Shown: one piece after another, positions 8,805 to 18,608 of the stretch
How the letters are laid out: every line of letters starts with the position of its first letter
Position numbering within the stretch: position 1 is the stretch's first letter
Source of the DNA: Dyella japonica A8
GTDB taxonomy: Bacteria > Pseudomonadota > Gammaproteobacteria > Xanthomonadales > Rhodanobacteraceae
NCBI RefSeq assembly: GCF_000725385.1
Contig: NZ_CP008884.1
Span: 1,860,001-1,924,000 of the forward strand
Direction of reading: 5' to 3'
DNA length: 64,000 nucleotides
Program-made: the position numbers and the translations under genes
The notes under the pieces: generated by a model
Database searches by the model: none
Told to the model about the DNA's origin: nothing
Seen by the model: only the letters and a program-made list of their open reading frames with translations

Positions 8805-10568
8805 TTACTTCAGTTCGGTCTGGCTGGTGATCACCAGGCCGTCGTTTGCCATGCGCATGTCGCCATTGAGCGACTTGATGCGCGCGGCCTGTGCTTCCAT
8901 CGATTCGAACTGCGCCTTCGAGCGCTCGGCGGTTGCCTTGGCCGTGGCCTGGGCTTCCGGGTCGTCGGCCTGGGCGTTCGCGGTGAGTTCGGCGATGTGC
9001 TCTGCCTTCTCCGCCATGGCCTTCACCCACGCCTGGTACATCTCGCCGCTGAGGCTCAGGCGGCCGAACCGGCCCGCATCACCGGCGGCGGCATTGAGCA
9101 GTTCGCCCAGTTTCACGTCTTCGCCCTGGCCCACGGCCAGCGCCAGCGACTTCGGCCCCATGGCCGCCCACACCGGGGCGCCCAGCGGTGCGACCAGCTC
9201 CGGCGGCAGCGCCACGGGCTTGCCGTCTGCCGCGAGCTTCATCTGCTGCAGGCCCGGCGCGGCCATCTGGGCCATAGCGAGGAGGCCGGCCGGGTTGGAG
9301 GTGCCGATCAGGATGCGGCCGCTGAACTTCGGCATGGTGTCGTTGCTGCCGGCGTCGAAGCTGTCCAGCGCCACGCGCAGGCCGAGCAGGTCACCCACCG
9401 GCGGCACGGCGGCCTGCTGCGACATCAGGCCGATCTTGGAGAAGCTCTCGTTGAGATCGGTGAGCGTGGGGCAGGTAAACGGCTTGGCGGCCACGGCCTC
9501 CGCCTGCGCGCTCAGGAAGGTGCGCAGCTGGGCGACCGGCAGGGCGACGGTGATGTCGAACGGCGCGGTGCCGGCGGCACCAAGACCGGGCAATTCCACC
9601 TTCATGCCGCTGAAGGCCTTGGTGATGTCGTCAGCCAGTGCCACGTCCCAGCGGATGTCCTGGTGCTTCTCGTCAAGCTTGGTGTAGCCGAAGCTGACCG
9701 AGGGCACGCGCGAGGCGATGCGCGAGGCCTCGCCTTCGCACGCCGGCGAAACCTTGAGCTGGTTGGCCACCGGTTCGCCGGTCTTGCTGGATTCCGTTTC
9801 GGCGCGTGCCTTGATCAAGGCGTTGAAGAGCGGATCCTTGCCGCTGGCGGCCAGTGGCAGCAGGCGTGCCAGGTCGACCTGGCCGATAGCCCAGGGCTTG
9901 TAATCCTTGGCCTTGGCAAGCTTGTCGAGGCGGCCGTCGTCCTGCAGGTTCTTTTCCGGACGGTCAAGGCCGAAGGCCAGGCGCAGCGTGGCTTCCGGCG
10001 CATCGGCCGGCAGCACGGCGGCGACCGCCTGCTTGCCGACTTCGGCCATCACGATCTGCACGCCGCTGTCGGCGGCGACGTGCTTGCGGTAGTTCTGGCC
10101 GCCGACGGTGGCGGTGTCGAACGGCTTGCCGTAGGCGGCCTCGAGGCGGCCGACGAAGGCGTCGAAGGCCTTGGGGTCGGTCAGCTCAAAACGCGCCACC
10201 GGGGACAGGCCCAGGCCATAGAAGGCCGAGCGACCCTTGATGTTGAGGCCGGCGTTCTGCGCGAACTGCTCAATGGTCTTGCCGTCCAGCTCGGCGATCA
10301 TCGCCTTGAGCAGGCGCGACAGGTCGGGATCTTTTTCCGCCATGTCGCTGGCGGTGGAGCGCAGCTGGGTCAGCTCCGACGGCAGCTGGGCATCGGCCTG
10401 GGCCAGCAGCGCCTTGCGCGTGTCGTCGTCGAGCACGTCGAGGTTGGCCACCACGTACGGCGTGTCCGCCGGTACGAAGGCGAGAGGGGCATCCTTGTCC
10501 TTGTGGTGGCATGCAGCCAGCAGGACACCGGCGAGGCCCAGCGCGGCAATGCGCGTCGTCGATCGCAT
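8805..10568 (-). CDS. large uncharacterised lipoprotein
   Basis: A 587-residue lipoprotein. The N-terminus MRSTTRIAALGLAGVLLAAC is a signal peptide with lipobox LAAC and Cys20 as lipidation site. The mature part is mixed alpha/beta with no catalytic motif I recognise. The opening, LAFVPADTPYVVANLD, resembles the start of DUF3352-like proteins, in which such phrases introduce large repeated domains. The C-terminal ~100 residues are coiled-coil-like (EAQATAKATAERSKAQFESM). Conserved in Xanthomonadales as far as I recall, without known function. Single gene, convergent with the MHYT gene and 120 bp upstream of the pyrB end. Confidence 0.75.
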   Translation of the reverse strand: MRSTTRIAALGLAGVLLAACHHKDKDAPLAFVPADTPYVVANLDVLDDDTRKALLAQADAQLPSELTQLRSTASDMAEKDPDLSRLLKAMIAELDGKTIEQFAQNAGLNIKGRSAFYGLGLSPVARFELTDPKAFDAFVGRLEAAYGKPFDTATVGGQNYRKHVAADSGVQIVMAEVGKQAVAAVLPADAPEATLRLAFGLDRPEKNLQDDGRLDKLAKAKDYKPWAIGQVDLARLLPLAASGKDPLFNALIKARAETESSKTGEPVANQLKVSPACEGEASRIASRVPSVSFGYTKLDEKHQDIRWDVALADDITKAFSGMKVELPGLGAAGTAPFDITVALPVAQLRTFLSAQAEAVAAKPFTCPTLTDLNESFSKIGLMSQQAAVPPVGDLLGLRVALDSFDAGSNDTMPKFSGRILIGTSNPAGLLAMAQMAAPGLQQMKLAADGKPVALPPELVAPLGAPVWAAMGPKSLALAVGQGEDVKLGELLNAAAGDAGRFGRLSLSGEMYQAWVKAMAEKAEHIAELTANAQADDPEAQATAKATAERSKAQFESMEAQAARIKSLNGDMRMANDGLVITSQTELK

Positions 10569-10688
10569 GTCTAATCCCTTGAGTGAGGTGATATTGCGCC
10601 GCGCATTATGCCTGTATTTGCGGCATGACGCGGTGCGCCACGGCCGGCTGGCCGTGGCTGGGGGAGGTCGTCGGGACCCGGCTCGAAC

Positions 10689-11615
10689 TTAGCGGCCCAG
10701 CACCTCGGCGAGCACCGCCATGCGCACGAACACGCCGTTGCCGACCTGCTCCAGGATGCGCGACTGCGGGCCGTCGGCCACTTCGGGGGCGATCTCGATG
10801 CCGCGGTTGAGCGGGCCCGGGTGCATCACCAGCGCGCCCTTGGCCGCGCGGGCGAGGCGACGGTTGTCCAGGCCGTAGCGGTTGAAGTACGCCGCTTCGT
10901 CGGGCAGGTCGGTGGCGGCCATGCGTTCCTTCTGCAGGCGCAGCATGATGATCACGTCGGCGCCCTCGACGGCGGCGTCGAAATCGTCAGTGAGCACGCA
11001 ACCCGGGAATTCCGATTGATCCGGCATCAGTGCCTGGGGCGAGCACAGGCGGATTTCCTTGGCGCCCATCGCCTTGAGTGCATGCACATCCGAACGGGCG
11101 ACGCGCGAATGCTTCACGTCGCCGCAGATCACCACGGTGAGCTTGCTGAAGTCAGGGCGATGCTGGCGGATGGTCAGCACATCCAGCAGGCCCTGCGTGG
11201 GATGGGCGCGGTTGCCATCGCCGGCATTGATCACCGACACGCCGCTCATGGCATGGCGCACGAGTTCCTCCGGCGTGCCTGACACCTTGTGGCGCACCAC
11301 GATGGCATCCAGGTGCATCGCCTCCAGGGTGTGCAGCGTGTCGAACAGCGCTTCGCCCTTGCTGGTGGACGAGAAGCCGATGTCGAAGTTGATGACGTCC
11401 GCGCCGAGGCGGCGCGCAGCCAGTTCGAACGACGTGCGCGTGCGCGTGGACGGTTCGAAGAACAGGTTGAGGATGGTGCGGCCGTTGAGCAGTTCCAGCT
11501 TGCGCGTGCCATGAGCGCAACCGTCGCGCATGTATTCCGCACGGTCGAGCAGGCGCTCGATGGTCTCGCGAGGCAGGTTTTCCAGAGTGGTGAGGTGGCG
11601 CAGGCGAGAGCTCAT
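10689..11615 (-). CDS. pyrB: aspartate carbamoyltransferase catalytic subunit
   Basis: A 308-residue enzyme for the second step of pyrimidine synthesis: carbamoyl phosphate plus L-aspartate gives N-carbamoyl-L-aspartate. The carbamoyl-phosphate loop STRTRTSF is at residues 56-63; further sites are NAGDGNRAHPTQGLLD and MHPGPLNRG near residue 270. No regulatory subunit pyrI follows, and no pyrR or pyrC lies next to it within the window. It is the last gene of a gshB-tonB-yqgE-yqgF-pyrB series, 25 bp after yqgF. Confidence 0.97.
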   Translation of the reverse strand: MSSRLRHLTTLENLPRETIERLLDRAEYMRDGCAHGTRKLELLNGRTILNLFFEPSTRTRTSFELAARRLGADVINFDIGFSSTSKGEALFDTLHTLEAMHLDAIVVRHKVSGTPEELVRHAMSGVSVINAGDGNRAHPTQGLLDVLTIRQHRPDFSKLTVVICGDVKHSRVARSDVHALKAMGAKEIRLCSPQALMPDQSEFPGCVLTDDFDAAVEGADVIIMLRLQKERMAATDLPDEAAYFNRYGLDNRRLARAAKGALVMHPGPLNRGIEIAPEVADGPQSRILEQVGNGVFVRMAVLAEVLGR

Positions 11616-11640
11616 GGCGGGCGGAAGTCCGTGCGGATGG

Positions 11641-12072
11641 TCAGTGACTGGTGGTTTCGGAAGCGAGCCAGCGTTCGAGAATCACCGCGGCGGCTTCGGC
11701 GTCGATCGTGGCGGCGTCGCTCTTCTTCTTCAGGCCGGCGGCGCGCGCGCTGGCGAAGCGTTGCGCGGCTTCCTGCGAACTGTAACGCTCGTCCGTCATG
11801 GCAATCGGCAGGTTGTAGCGCTGGCCGAGCTTGTCGGCAATTCGGCGCGCACGCTTGCTGGCCGGTTGTTCTTCGCCCTCGAGCGTCAACGGCAGCCCGA
11901 CCACCAGGGCGTCGGGCATCCATTCCTTGCGGAGCGCATCGAGTCTTGACCAGTCGGGTTCGCCGTCGCGCACTGCAATGGCCGCAAGGCCGCGTGCGCT
12001 GCCGGTAAAACGATTGCCCACCGCGACACCGATCAGGCGGCTGCCTACGTCGAAGCCGAACACACAGCTCAT
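11641..12072 (-). CDS. yqgF: YqgF/RuvX putative Holliday junction resolvase / pre-16S rRNA nuclease
   Basis: A 143-residue RNase H-fold protein with GFDVGSRLIGVAVG at the N-terminus (first catalytic Asp), VVGLPLTLEGEE in the middle and TDERYSSQEA toward the end, followed by IDAEAAAVILERWL with the last acidic residue. The family acts on pre-16S rRNA 5' ends in E. coli and has been proposed to act on Holliday junctions. The start overlaps the yqgE stop by 4 bp, the conserved yqgE-yqgF coupling. Confidence 0.95.
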   Translation of the reverse strand: MSCVFGFDVGSRLIGVAVGNRFTGSARGLAAIAVRDGEPDWSRLDALRKEWMPDALVVGLPLTLEGEEQPASKRARRIADKLGQRYNLPIAMTDERYSSQEAAQRFASARAAGLKKKSDAATIDAEAAAVILERWLASETTSH

Positions 12073-12644
12073 GCGTGGCCCGCGTAGCCGGGCAGCTGCA
12101 AGGGATCAACGCCAACCAGCCCTGCGGCGGCGCTCCAGCGCTCTTCCAGCGGCGTGTGGAATACCACACGCTCATTCGCCTCGGCGGTGAGCCAGGTGTT
12201 GTCCTTCAGTTCCTGCTCGAGCTGACCGGCGCTCCAGCCGGCGTAGCCCAGTGCCATCACGGCGAGGCGCGGGCCTTCGCCGTGGGCCATGGCGATGAGG
12301 ATGTCGCGCGAGGTCGTCACCGACCATTCGTCGTTGATGCGGTAGCTCGATTCCCAGTGGCCGGGCTCGCGATGAAGCACGAAACCACGCTCCTGCTGCA
12401 CCGGCCCGCCGATCAGCACCGGCGCATCGGCCAGTTCAAGGTCGCTGCACTCCAGCTTCATCTGCGCGAGCACGTCGCCGAGGCGGTATTCGGAGAGCTG
12501 GTTCACCAGCAGGCCGACCGCACCGTCTTCATCGTGCTGGCAAATGAACGCCACCCCGCGCGAGAACGGCGGTTCGGCCAGGCTGGGCATGGCGATCAGG
12601 AACTGACCGGCCAAGGATTGCGGTTGAGGATGGGGGTTGGCCAT
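12069..12644 (-). CDS. yqgE: YqgE/AlgH family protein
   Basis: A 191-residue UPF0301 protein. It shows the hallmark opening LAGQFLIAMPSLAEPPFSRGVAFICQH (here residues ~10-36) and the later VLIGGPVQQERGFVLH and MALGYAGWSAGQLEQEL. The biochemical role is unknown; in Pseudomonas the homologue AlgH affects alginate expression. Operon position between tonB and yqgF is conserved in pseudomonads and xanthomonads. Confidence 0.95.
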   Translation of the reverse strand: MANPHPQPQSLAGQFLIAMPSLAEPPFSRGVAFICQHDEDGAVGLLVNQLSEYRLGDVLAQMKLECSDLELADAPVLIGGPVQQERGFVLHREPGHWESSYRINDEWSVTTSRDILIAMAHGEGPRLAVMALGYAGWSAGQLEQELKDNTWLTAEANERVVFHTPLEERWSAAAGLVGVDPLQLPGYAGHA

Positions 12645-12759
12645 GGGGGCATTGTAAGCCTTGCCGCCATCGCCTGCCTGTCTGCGGAAAACAGGTTAAG
12701 GGAGGTGAGGAAACAGCGACGAAGCCGCGAAGGCTTGGTGGTTTCCCTTCACCCGATCC

Positions 12760-13626
12760 TCACCTGCTGTGCAGCGTGTCATTGGGCATGAACTGCCACG
12801 TGCGCGTGATATTCAGCTCGTCGATCCGTTCCTTGTCCGGGGGCAGTCCCGGGAACGGGGCCGCCAGACGCACGATGCGTTGCGCCGCGGCATCCAGCAA
12901 CGGCTCGCCGGAACTTTGAACCACTTCGATGCCCTTCACCGAGCCGTCGCGGTTCAGCGTGACCGTCATCAGCACGTCGCCATGCAGGCCGCGCCGGCGT
13001 GCCTCGTTCGGGTAGTTGAGGTTGCCCACGCGCTCCACGCGATCCACCCAGCCGCGCATGTAGGCCGCGTAGGCGTATTCCTTGGTGTTGGACGAGATGA
13101 ACTTTTTCTTCGGCCGCTTGGCGTACTGCTGGCTCTGGTTGCGCACTTCGGCGGCCAGTTGCGCCATTTCCTGCTTGCGCTTGAGCTCTTCCGGCGAGTC
13201 GGGGAGATCCTGCGGCGTCTGCTCCAGCTTCGCGCTGTCGGTGTTGACGCTGTAGTGGCTGTTGCCGGTGGTGGTGAGCAGCTTGTCGCTGGTGGCTTCC
13301 TGCGGCCGGGGGGCGCTGGCCTCGACCGCCTTGGGCGCCACGCCGTTGGACGGGCGGGGCAGGTCGCCGGAGACCGGCTGCGACGGGCGGGCGGCCTTGT
13401 CGCTTTCGCCGCCGCCGCTGTTGTTGGCCTGGGCCAGGAAATCCGCCTTGTCCGGCGACTCGCGGTTGGCCACGTCCACCAGGGTGACGTCCAGCGTGGG
13501 CAGGCTGGGCTTGGCCTTCACATAGGTGAAGGTGATGCCCAGGATCACCACCCCGTGCAGCAACAGCGAGAAAAGCATCGTGGCGCCGAACATGTCGGCG
13601 CCGGTGCGGACAGCAGGTTGGCTCAC
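12760..13626 (-). CDS. tonB: TonB-family energy transducer
   Basis: A 288-residue protein with one N-terminal membrane helix (~residues 13-33), a Ser/Pro/Ala-rich periplasmic spacer with few charged repeats, and a C-terminal TonB-type domain (~190-288) containing YPNEARRRGLHGDVLMTVTLNRDGSV. It would link proton-motive force, through ExbBD, to outer-membrane transport. No exbB or exbD is adjacent, so it could also serve another envelope task. It overlaps gshB by 4 bp, as in the conserved gshB-tonB order of pseudomonads. Confidence 0.9.
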   Translation of the reverse strand: MSQPAVRTGADMFGATMLFSLLLHGVVILGITFTYVKAKPSLPTLDVTLVDVANRESPDKADFLAQANNSGGGESDKAARPSQPVSGDLPRPSNGVAPKAVEASAPRPQEATSDKLLTTTGNSHYSVNTDSAKLEQTPQDLPDSPEELKRKQEMAQLAAEVRNQSQQYAKRPKKKFISSNTKEYAYAAYMRGWVDRVERVGNLNYPNEARRRGLHGDVLMTVTLNRDGSVKGIEVVQSSGEPLLDAAAQRIVRLAAPFPGLPPDKERIDELNITRTWQFMPNDTLHSR

Positions 13627-14600
13627 GCGGCTCGGGTTCCGGATCGGTTCTGTTCGATGACGTCGAAAAGCTGACCGGCAATATTAAGCCCGAATTGCGC
13701 ATCCAGTTCGCGCACACACGTCGGCGATGTGACGTTGATCTCGGTGAGGTAGTCGCCGATCACGTCCAGGCCCACGAACAGCAGGCCGCGGCGGCGCAGT
13801 TCCGGCGCCACCTGGGACACGATCCAGCGGTCGCGCTCGCTCAGCGGCACGCCCACGCCGCGCCCGCCCGCCGCCAGATTGCCGCGGAAGTCGCTGCCCT
13901 GCGGGATGCGGGCCAGCGCGTAGGGCACCGGCTCGCCGTCCACCACCAGGATGCGCTTGTCGCCCGAGGTGATCTCGGGGATGTACTTCTGGGCCATGGT
14001 GAACTGCTTGTGCTCGCCCTTGGGGCCGGCGGCGATCAGCGTTTCCAGCATGGAGTTCAGGTTGCTGTCCCCGGCCTTCACCCGGAAGATGCCGCGCCCG
14101 CCCATGCCGTCCAGCGGCTTGAGCACCACCTCGCCATGCGTCGCCACGAAGGCGCGCAGCTCCGCCGCGTCCCGGCTGACCAGGGTGGGGGCCATGCACT
14201 GCGGGAAGTGCAGGGCGAACAGCTTCTCGTTGCAGTCGCGCAGGGCCTGCGGGCGGTTGACCACCGTGACCCCGGCGCGCTCGGCCAGTTCGGCGACCAT
14301 GGTGTCGTAGATGAACTGGGCGTCGACCGGAGGGTCTTTGCGCATCAGCACCACGTCCATCCCGCGCAGGTCGCGCCACTCCGGCTCGCCCAGCACGAAC
14401 CAGCCCGACGGGTCGTCGCGCACGGAGAGGGGCGCCAGGCGGGCCCAGGGCTCGCCGCTGCGGATGGCCAGGTCGCCCTGCTCCAGGTAGAACAGGCTGT
14501 GGCCGCGCCGCTGGGCTTCCAGCAGCATGGCGAAGGTGGTGTCCTTGGCGATCTTGATCGAGCCGATCGGGTCCATCAGTACGGCGACCTTGAGGGCCAT
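13623..14600 (-). CDS. gshB: glutathione synthetase
   Basis: A 325-residue ATP-grasp ligase joining gamma-glutamylcysteine and glycine; E. coli GshB is 316. The opening MALKVAVLMDPIGSIKIAKDTTFAML is diagnostic, with KPLDGMGGRGIFRV in the ATP site and a C-terminal GLDVIGDYLTEINVTSPTC. Start: ATG 14600 lies 6 bases after a GGAGA site; a second ATG two codons upstream (14606) overlaps that site and is less likely. First gene of the gshB-tonB-yqgE-yqgF-pyrB series, divergent from pilG. Confidence 0.96.
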   Translation of the reverse strand: MALKVAVLMDPIGSIKIAKDTTFAMLLEAQRRGHSLFYLEQGDLAIRSGEPWARLAPLSVRDDPSGWFVLGEPEWRDLRGMDVVLMRKDPPVDAQFIYDTMVAELAERAGVTVVNRPQALRDCNEKLFALHFPQCMAPTLVSRDAAELRAFVATHGEVVLKPLDGMGGRGIFRVKAGDSNLNSMLETLIAAGPKGEHKQFTMAQKYIPEITSGDKRILVVDGEPVPYALARIPQGSDFRGNLAAGGRGVGVPLSERDRWIVSQVAPELRRRGLLFVGLDVIGDYLTEINVTSPTCVRELDAQFGLNIAGQLFDVIEQNRSGTRAA

Positions 14601-15023
14601 CGTCATTCTCCGGTAGTAGAGCGTCTTCACCATGCGCCTCCCGGCTCCGGCCGGGCGGCAGCATGGCAGTGTATGTCGTCCGGGGGAGGGAGATGGCGTT
14701 GATCGATCCAACGATCAAGTGATCCCGTCCAGGCGCCGGGCGGGCGGGATTGTCCTTGCAGGGAAACGTTGCCGACCAGCCCCGGGATCGGCTTTCCAGC
14801 GAAGGCAAACGCGTTGATTCAATGACGTAGGGCGCTTTACTTAAGATTTCAGCTTGACGTCACGTCGGGCAGGCGGTAAACAGCTACGCACGAATGCCTG
14901 CCGGCTGAACGTTAGCCGTACGTCATCACCGACGTACGGATTTGTGTCTTCCAAAGGGACCGCTACCAACGGTTGGCGGTCGCAAGGTTTACCTGAGCCA
15001 GGGGCGGGTCGCAGGGGGGTGTT
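14601..15023. other. 423-bp divergent region between gshB and pilG
   Basis: Upstream region of two operons. A weak sigma-70-like promoter for the plus strand may be TTGACG (14854-14859) and TAAACA (14877-14882) with a 17-bp spacer. A perfect dyad at 14916-14939 lies downstream of it. A run of G residues (GGGGGG) serves as ribosome site for pilG. No gene is seen. Confidence 0.5.
14916..14939. promoter_or_regulatory. perfect 9-bp dyad upstream of pilG
   Basis: CCGTACGTC and its exact complement flank six bases (ATCACC). There is no T-run, so it looks more like an operator or RNA hairpin in the pilG leader than a terminator. It lies ~85 bp before the pilG start. The binding factor is unknown. 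Confidence 0.5.
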
Positions 15024-15425
15024 GTGAACTTGAACATAAGTGGAAATGGCCTGGCCGGCCTCAAGGTCATGGTTATCGACGACTCGAAAACCATCCGTCG
15101 AACCGCCGAAACCTTGCTCAAGAAAGAAGGTTGCGACGTACTCACGGCCGTGGACGGTTTCGAGGCGCTTGCCAAGATCTCCGACCAGAAGCCCGCGATC
15201 ATCTTCGTCGACATCATGATGCCGCGCCTCGACGGCTATCAGACGTGCGCGCTGATCAAGAACAACCCGCAGTTCCGCGGGACGCCCGTGATCATGCTCA
15301 GCTCGAAAGATGGCCTGTTCGACAAGGCACGCGGCCGCATCGTGGGCGCAGAACAATATTTGACCAAGCCGTTCACCAGAGACGAGTTGCTTGGTGCAAT
15401 CCATCGACATGTCGTTACGGTTTAA
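15024..15425 (+). CDS. pilG: twitching motility response regulator PilG
   Basis: A 133-residue CheY-like single REC domain. It has the acidic pair in MVIDDSKTIRRTAE, phospho-acceptor Asp in FVDIMMPRLDGYQTC (~residue 66), and the Thr/Lys switch residues in MLSSKD and LTKPFTRDEL. The extra N-terminal stretch (MNLNISGNGLAGLK) is typical of PilG. PilG promotes pilus extension and signals to adenylate cyclase in Pseudomonas. Start is GTG 15024 behind a GGGGGG site. It opens the pilG-H-I-J-chpABC operon. Confidence 0.95.
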   Translation: MNLNISGNGLAGLKVMVIDDSKTIRRTAETLLKKEGCDVLTAVDGFEALAKISDQKPAIIFVDIMMPRLDGYQTCALIKNNPQFRGTPVIMLSSKDGLFDKARGRIVGAEQYLTKPFTRDELLGAIHRHVVTV

Positions 15426-15456
15426 GTCCGGCGACTACAGGGTCTGAGGGGGGCCT

Positions 15457-15828
15457 GTGGCCAATATTCTCATCATCGACGATTCGCCGACGGACGTGCG
15501 CGTGTTCACCACGCTGCTCGAGCGCGCGGGTTACCAGGTCGATTCCATCGGTAACGCCGAAGAAGGCATCGAGCGCGTGCGCGCTCAGAAGCCGGATCTG
15601 GTGATCATGGACGTCATCATGCCCGGCATGAATGGCTTCCAGGCCACCCGCACGCTCACGCGCGACCCGATGACGTCCAGCATTCCGATCGTCATGATCA
15701 CCACCAAGTCGATGGAGACCGACCGCGTGTGGGGCCTGCGCCAGGGTGCGCGCGCCTTCATCACCAAGCCGGTCAACGAGAAGGACTTGCTGGCCTGCAT
15801 CAACGACCTGTTGCCCAGCGCGGCGTGA
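15457..15828 (+). CDS. pilH: twitching motility response regulator PilH
   Basis: A 123-residue CheY-like REC protein: LIIDDSPTDVRV at the acidic pocket, phospho-acceptor in LVIMDVIMPGMNGFQATR (~residue 52), ITTKS and ITKPVNEKDL for the switch. PilH opposes PilG in the Chp system and favours retraction. GTG start at 15457 behind GAGGGGGG, 31 bp after pilG. Confidence 0.95.
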   Translation: MANILIIDDSPTDVRVFTTLLERAGYQVDSIGNAEEGIERVRAQKPDLVIMDVIMPGMNGFQATRTLTRDPMTSSIPIVMITTKSMETDRVWGLRQGARAFITKPVNEKDLLACINDLLPSAA

Positions 15829-15835
15829 GGCGACG

Positions 15836-16375
15836 ATGAGCCAGACCGCCTCGCTCTTGCCTTTCGAAATCCTGGCCCACTACGAGCGTCTTTCGCTGGC
15901 GCATGCGTCGGGCACGCCGGAAAAGCTGGAGGCCCCCGGCCTCTGGCGCGGTATTGGTTATCGTGCGGGCAGCCGCCTGTTCGTCAGCGGCATCGACGAG
16001 ATCAGCGAACTGCTGGCCGTGCCTTCCCTGACGCCGGTGCCGGGCACCCAGCCCTGGCTGCTGGGCGTGGCGAACGTGCGAGGCAACCTGGTGCCGGTCA
16101 TCGACCTGGCACGTTTCCTGTTTGGCGAGCGCACGCAGTCCACCGAACGCACGCGACTCCTGGTCGTGCGCCAGGGCGGCGGCAGCGTGGCGCTGATGGT
16201 GGACGAAGTCTTCGGGCAGCGTACGGTCGATGCGGAGCAGCGCCGTCACTCCGAGCTGGAAGACGATCCGCGCCTGACCCGTTTTGTGGATGATCGCGTA
16301 GGCGAACAGCGACTGGCCGTGTTCAGCATGGGCAAGCTGGTTCGCGCGCCGGATTTCCGTCAGGCCGCGGCCTGA
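15836..16375 (+). CDS. pilI: CheW-like adaptor PilI
   Basis: A 179-residue CheW-domain scaffold linking the PilJ receptor to the ChpA kinase. CheW features include the RGNLVPVIDLARFL segment (~80-95) and LVVRQGGGSVALMVDEVFG. ATG 15836 follows the pilH stop by 7 bp and has a GAGGCGAC ribosome site. Confidence 0.93.
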   Translation: MSQTASLLPFEILAHYERLSLAHASGTPEKLEAPGLWRGIGYRAGSRLFVSGIDEISELLAVPSLTPVPGTQPWLLGVANVRGNLVPVIDLARFLFGERTQSTERTRLLVVRQGGGSVALMVDEVFGQRTVDAEQRRHSELEDDPRLTRFVDDRVGEQRLAVFSMGKLVRAPDFRQAAA

Positions 16376-16482
16376 CGCGCAACAGTTTGGACGACAAGTA
16401 GGACCGGCGCTGCTCCAGGCCGGAATCAGGGCGATGATCCGACGCTTTCGCCGGCAAGGGCGGCGAAGCGTAGAAGGGCGAG

Positions 16483-18522
16483 GTGAACGAAATGAGCACT
16501 ACAGGGGGCGTGGGCAAGGAACGAGGTTATACAGGCCTCATCATCTTGCTCGTCATTGCGTTCGGTTTTACGGGTATCGACTTCGGCGCGCTGACCGTCA
16601 AGGGCGGCGAAGACGCGCAGGCGGTCGACCTGACCACACAGATCCAGGTGTTGTCGCAGCAGACCGCGAAGCTCGCGCTCGAAGCGGCGGACGGTAACGT
16701 CGACTCCTTCAAGGAGCTCGAAACCAACCGCAACACCATCGACTCGGCCATCCAGCGCCTCAACAAGGGCGACGAGAAGGGCGGCATCAAGCCCTATGCC
16801 GACAGCAATGCCACCCCGACCGGTCGCGCCGTCACCGCGCTCACCAATGCCTGGGGCCAGCTCGACGCCGACATCGGCAAGATCCTGTCGAACAAGGCGC
16901 TGGTGGTGGATTCGTCGCAGCGTGCCGCCACCCTGGGACGCGAACTGCCCCTGCTGAACTCCAGCATGGAGCAGGTGGTGAACATCCTGCAGCAGCACGG
17001 CGGCAGCGCGGAGCAGACCTATACCTCCGCCCGCCAGATGGTGCTGGCTGACCGTATGACCCGCCGCGTGCAGGAAGTGCTGCAGGGCGGCGACGCCTCG
17101 CAGCCGGCCGCCGACGGCCTGGCCCGCGACGGCCAGCTCTACGGCGCGGTGCTCAAGGGCCTGCTCGAAGGCAACACCGAAGTGGGCGTGCGCTCGATGG
17201 GCGACGCCAACGCGCGCAAGATCCTCACCGACATGCAGTCCCAGTGGGACAACCTGCAGGATCCGGTGGGCAAGCTGGTCAGCGCCGCGGGCAACCTCAG
17301 CGAAGTGAAGCGCTCCGGCAACCAGGCCTCGCTCGACTCGCAGAACGTGCTGCTGCGCGCGAACGAACTGGCCGACCAGATCCGCAAGCTGCCGACTCGC
17401 CGCCTGTTCCCCAACCTGTTGTGGGGTGTGCTGGGCGCGCTCGGTTCGGCGGCCTTCCTCGCCATCCTCGTGTTCCAGTTGATCGCCGACCAACGTCGCC
17501 GCCTGCAGGAGTCGGCCGAACTCAACCAGCGTAACCAGGAGGCCATCATGCGCCTGCTGGACGAAATGGGTTCGCTCGCCGAAGGTGACCTGACCGTCAA
17601 GACCACGGTGACCGAGGACATCACGGGCGCCATCGCCGACTCGGTGAACTACGCCATCGACGAGTTGCGCACCCTGGTGACGACGATTAACGAAACGTCG
17701 GAGCAGGTGTCGTCCTCCGCCCAGGAAACGCAGACCACCGCGCGCCACCTGGCGGAATCGGCGCAGAACCAGGCGCAGCGCATCAGCACGGCCACGGCCG
17801 CGATCAACCAGATCGCGAACCTGATGGACGTGGTGTCCAAGGACTCCGCCGAGTCGGCCGACGTGGCCGAACGCTCGGTGAAAATCGCTTCGCGCGGCGC
17901 CGAAGTGGTGCGCGAGACGATCTCGGGCATGGACTCGATCCGCGACCAGATCCAGGAAACGTCCAAGCGAATCAAACGCCTGGGTGAGTCGTCGCAGGAG
18001 ATCGGCTCCATCGTGGAACTGATCAACGACATTGCCGAGCAGACCAACATCCTCGCCTTGAACGCCGCCATCCAGGCCGCGTCGGCGGGTGAAGCGGGTC
18101 GTGGTTTCGCGGTCGTGGCGGACGAAGTGCAGCGCCTCGCGGAACGCTCCGCGAGCGCGACGAAGCGAATCGAAACGCTGGTGCAGACCATTCAGTCCGA
18201 CACCAACGAAGCGGTGAACTCGATGGAACAGACCACCGCCGAAGTGGTGGCCGGTGCCCGACTCGCGGAGGACGCGGGTAGCGCGCTGGGCGACATCGAG
18301 CGCGTGTCGCACGACTTGTCGGCGCTGATTCAGAACATCTCGACGCAGGCGCGCCAGCAGTCCACCGCGGCAACCGATATTTCAGTGTCGATGAATGCGA
18401 TCCAGGAAATCACCTCGCAGACCTCGCAGGGCGCAAGCCAGACGGCCGACTCCATCGGTTACCTGGCCCAGCTGGCGAGCGACCTGCGTCGTTCGGTGGC
18501 GCACTTCAAGCTGCCGGGTTAA
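16483..18522 (+). CDS. pilJ: type IV pilus methyl-accepting chemotaxis protein PilJ
   Basis: A 679-residue membrane receptor of the Chp system. It has an N-terminal helix (~15-31), a long periplasmic region with two four-helix PilJ modules (~32-300), a second helix (~308-328), HAMP (~330-390) and a cytoplasmic signalling hairpin. The conserved hairpin tip reads [18 protein letters not shown], then [18 protein letters not shown]. PilJ senses surface contact or pilin state in Pseudomonas. GTG 16483 is used here; ATG 16492, three codons later, is an equally plausible start behind GCGAGGTG. Confidence 0.96.
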   Translation: MNEMSTTGGVGKERGYTGLIILLVIAFGFTGIDFGALTVKGGEDAQAVDLTTQIQVLSQQTAKLALEAADGNVDSFKELETNRNTIDSAIQRLNKGDEKGGIKPYADSNATPTGRAVTALTNAWGQLDADIGKILSNKALVVDSSQRAATLGRELPLLNSSMEQVVNILQQHGGSAEQTYTSARQMVLADRMTRRVQEVLQGGDASQPAADGLARDGQLYGAVLKGLLEGNTEVGVRSMGDANARKILTDMQSQWDNLQDPVGKLVSAAGNLSEVKRSGNQASLDSQNVLLRANELADQIRKLPTRRLFPNLLWGVLGALGSAAFLAILVFQLIADQRRRLQESAELNQRNQEAIMRLLDEMGSLAEGDLTVKTTVTEDITGAIADSVNYAIDELRTLVTTINETSEQVSSSAQETQTTARHLAESAQNQAQRISTATAAINQIANLMDVVSKDSAESADVAERSVKIASRGAEVVRETISGMDSIRDQIQETSKRIKRLGESSQEIGSIVELINDIAEQTNILALNAAIQAASAGEAGRGFAVVADEVQRLAERSASATKRIETLVQTIQSDTNEAVNSMEQTTAEVVAGARLAEDAGSALGDIERVSHDLSALIQNISTQARQQSTAATDISVSMNAIQEITSQTSQGASQTADSIGYLAQLASDLRRSVAHFKLPG

Positions 18523-18608
18523 GTGGTTAGTTGGCTGATAACGATTTTCACAGGGGGCAACCTCGCCGGTTGCGTGACAAACCGTTACGTGGCCGCTGAG
18601 AGGGGCGC

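Noticed and set aside
16426..18312. A 628-codon minus-strand open frame opposite pilJ
   Set aside because: Same GC-driven antisense effect; composition is His/Arg/Val-rich and the plus strand carries an unambiguous methyl-accepting receptor.
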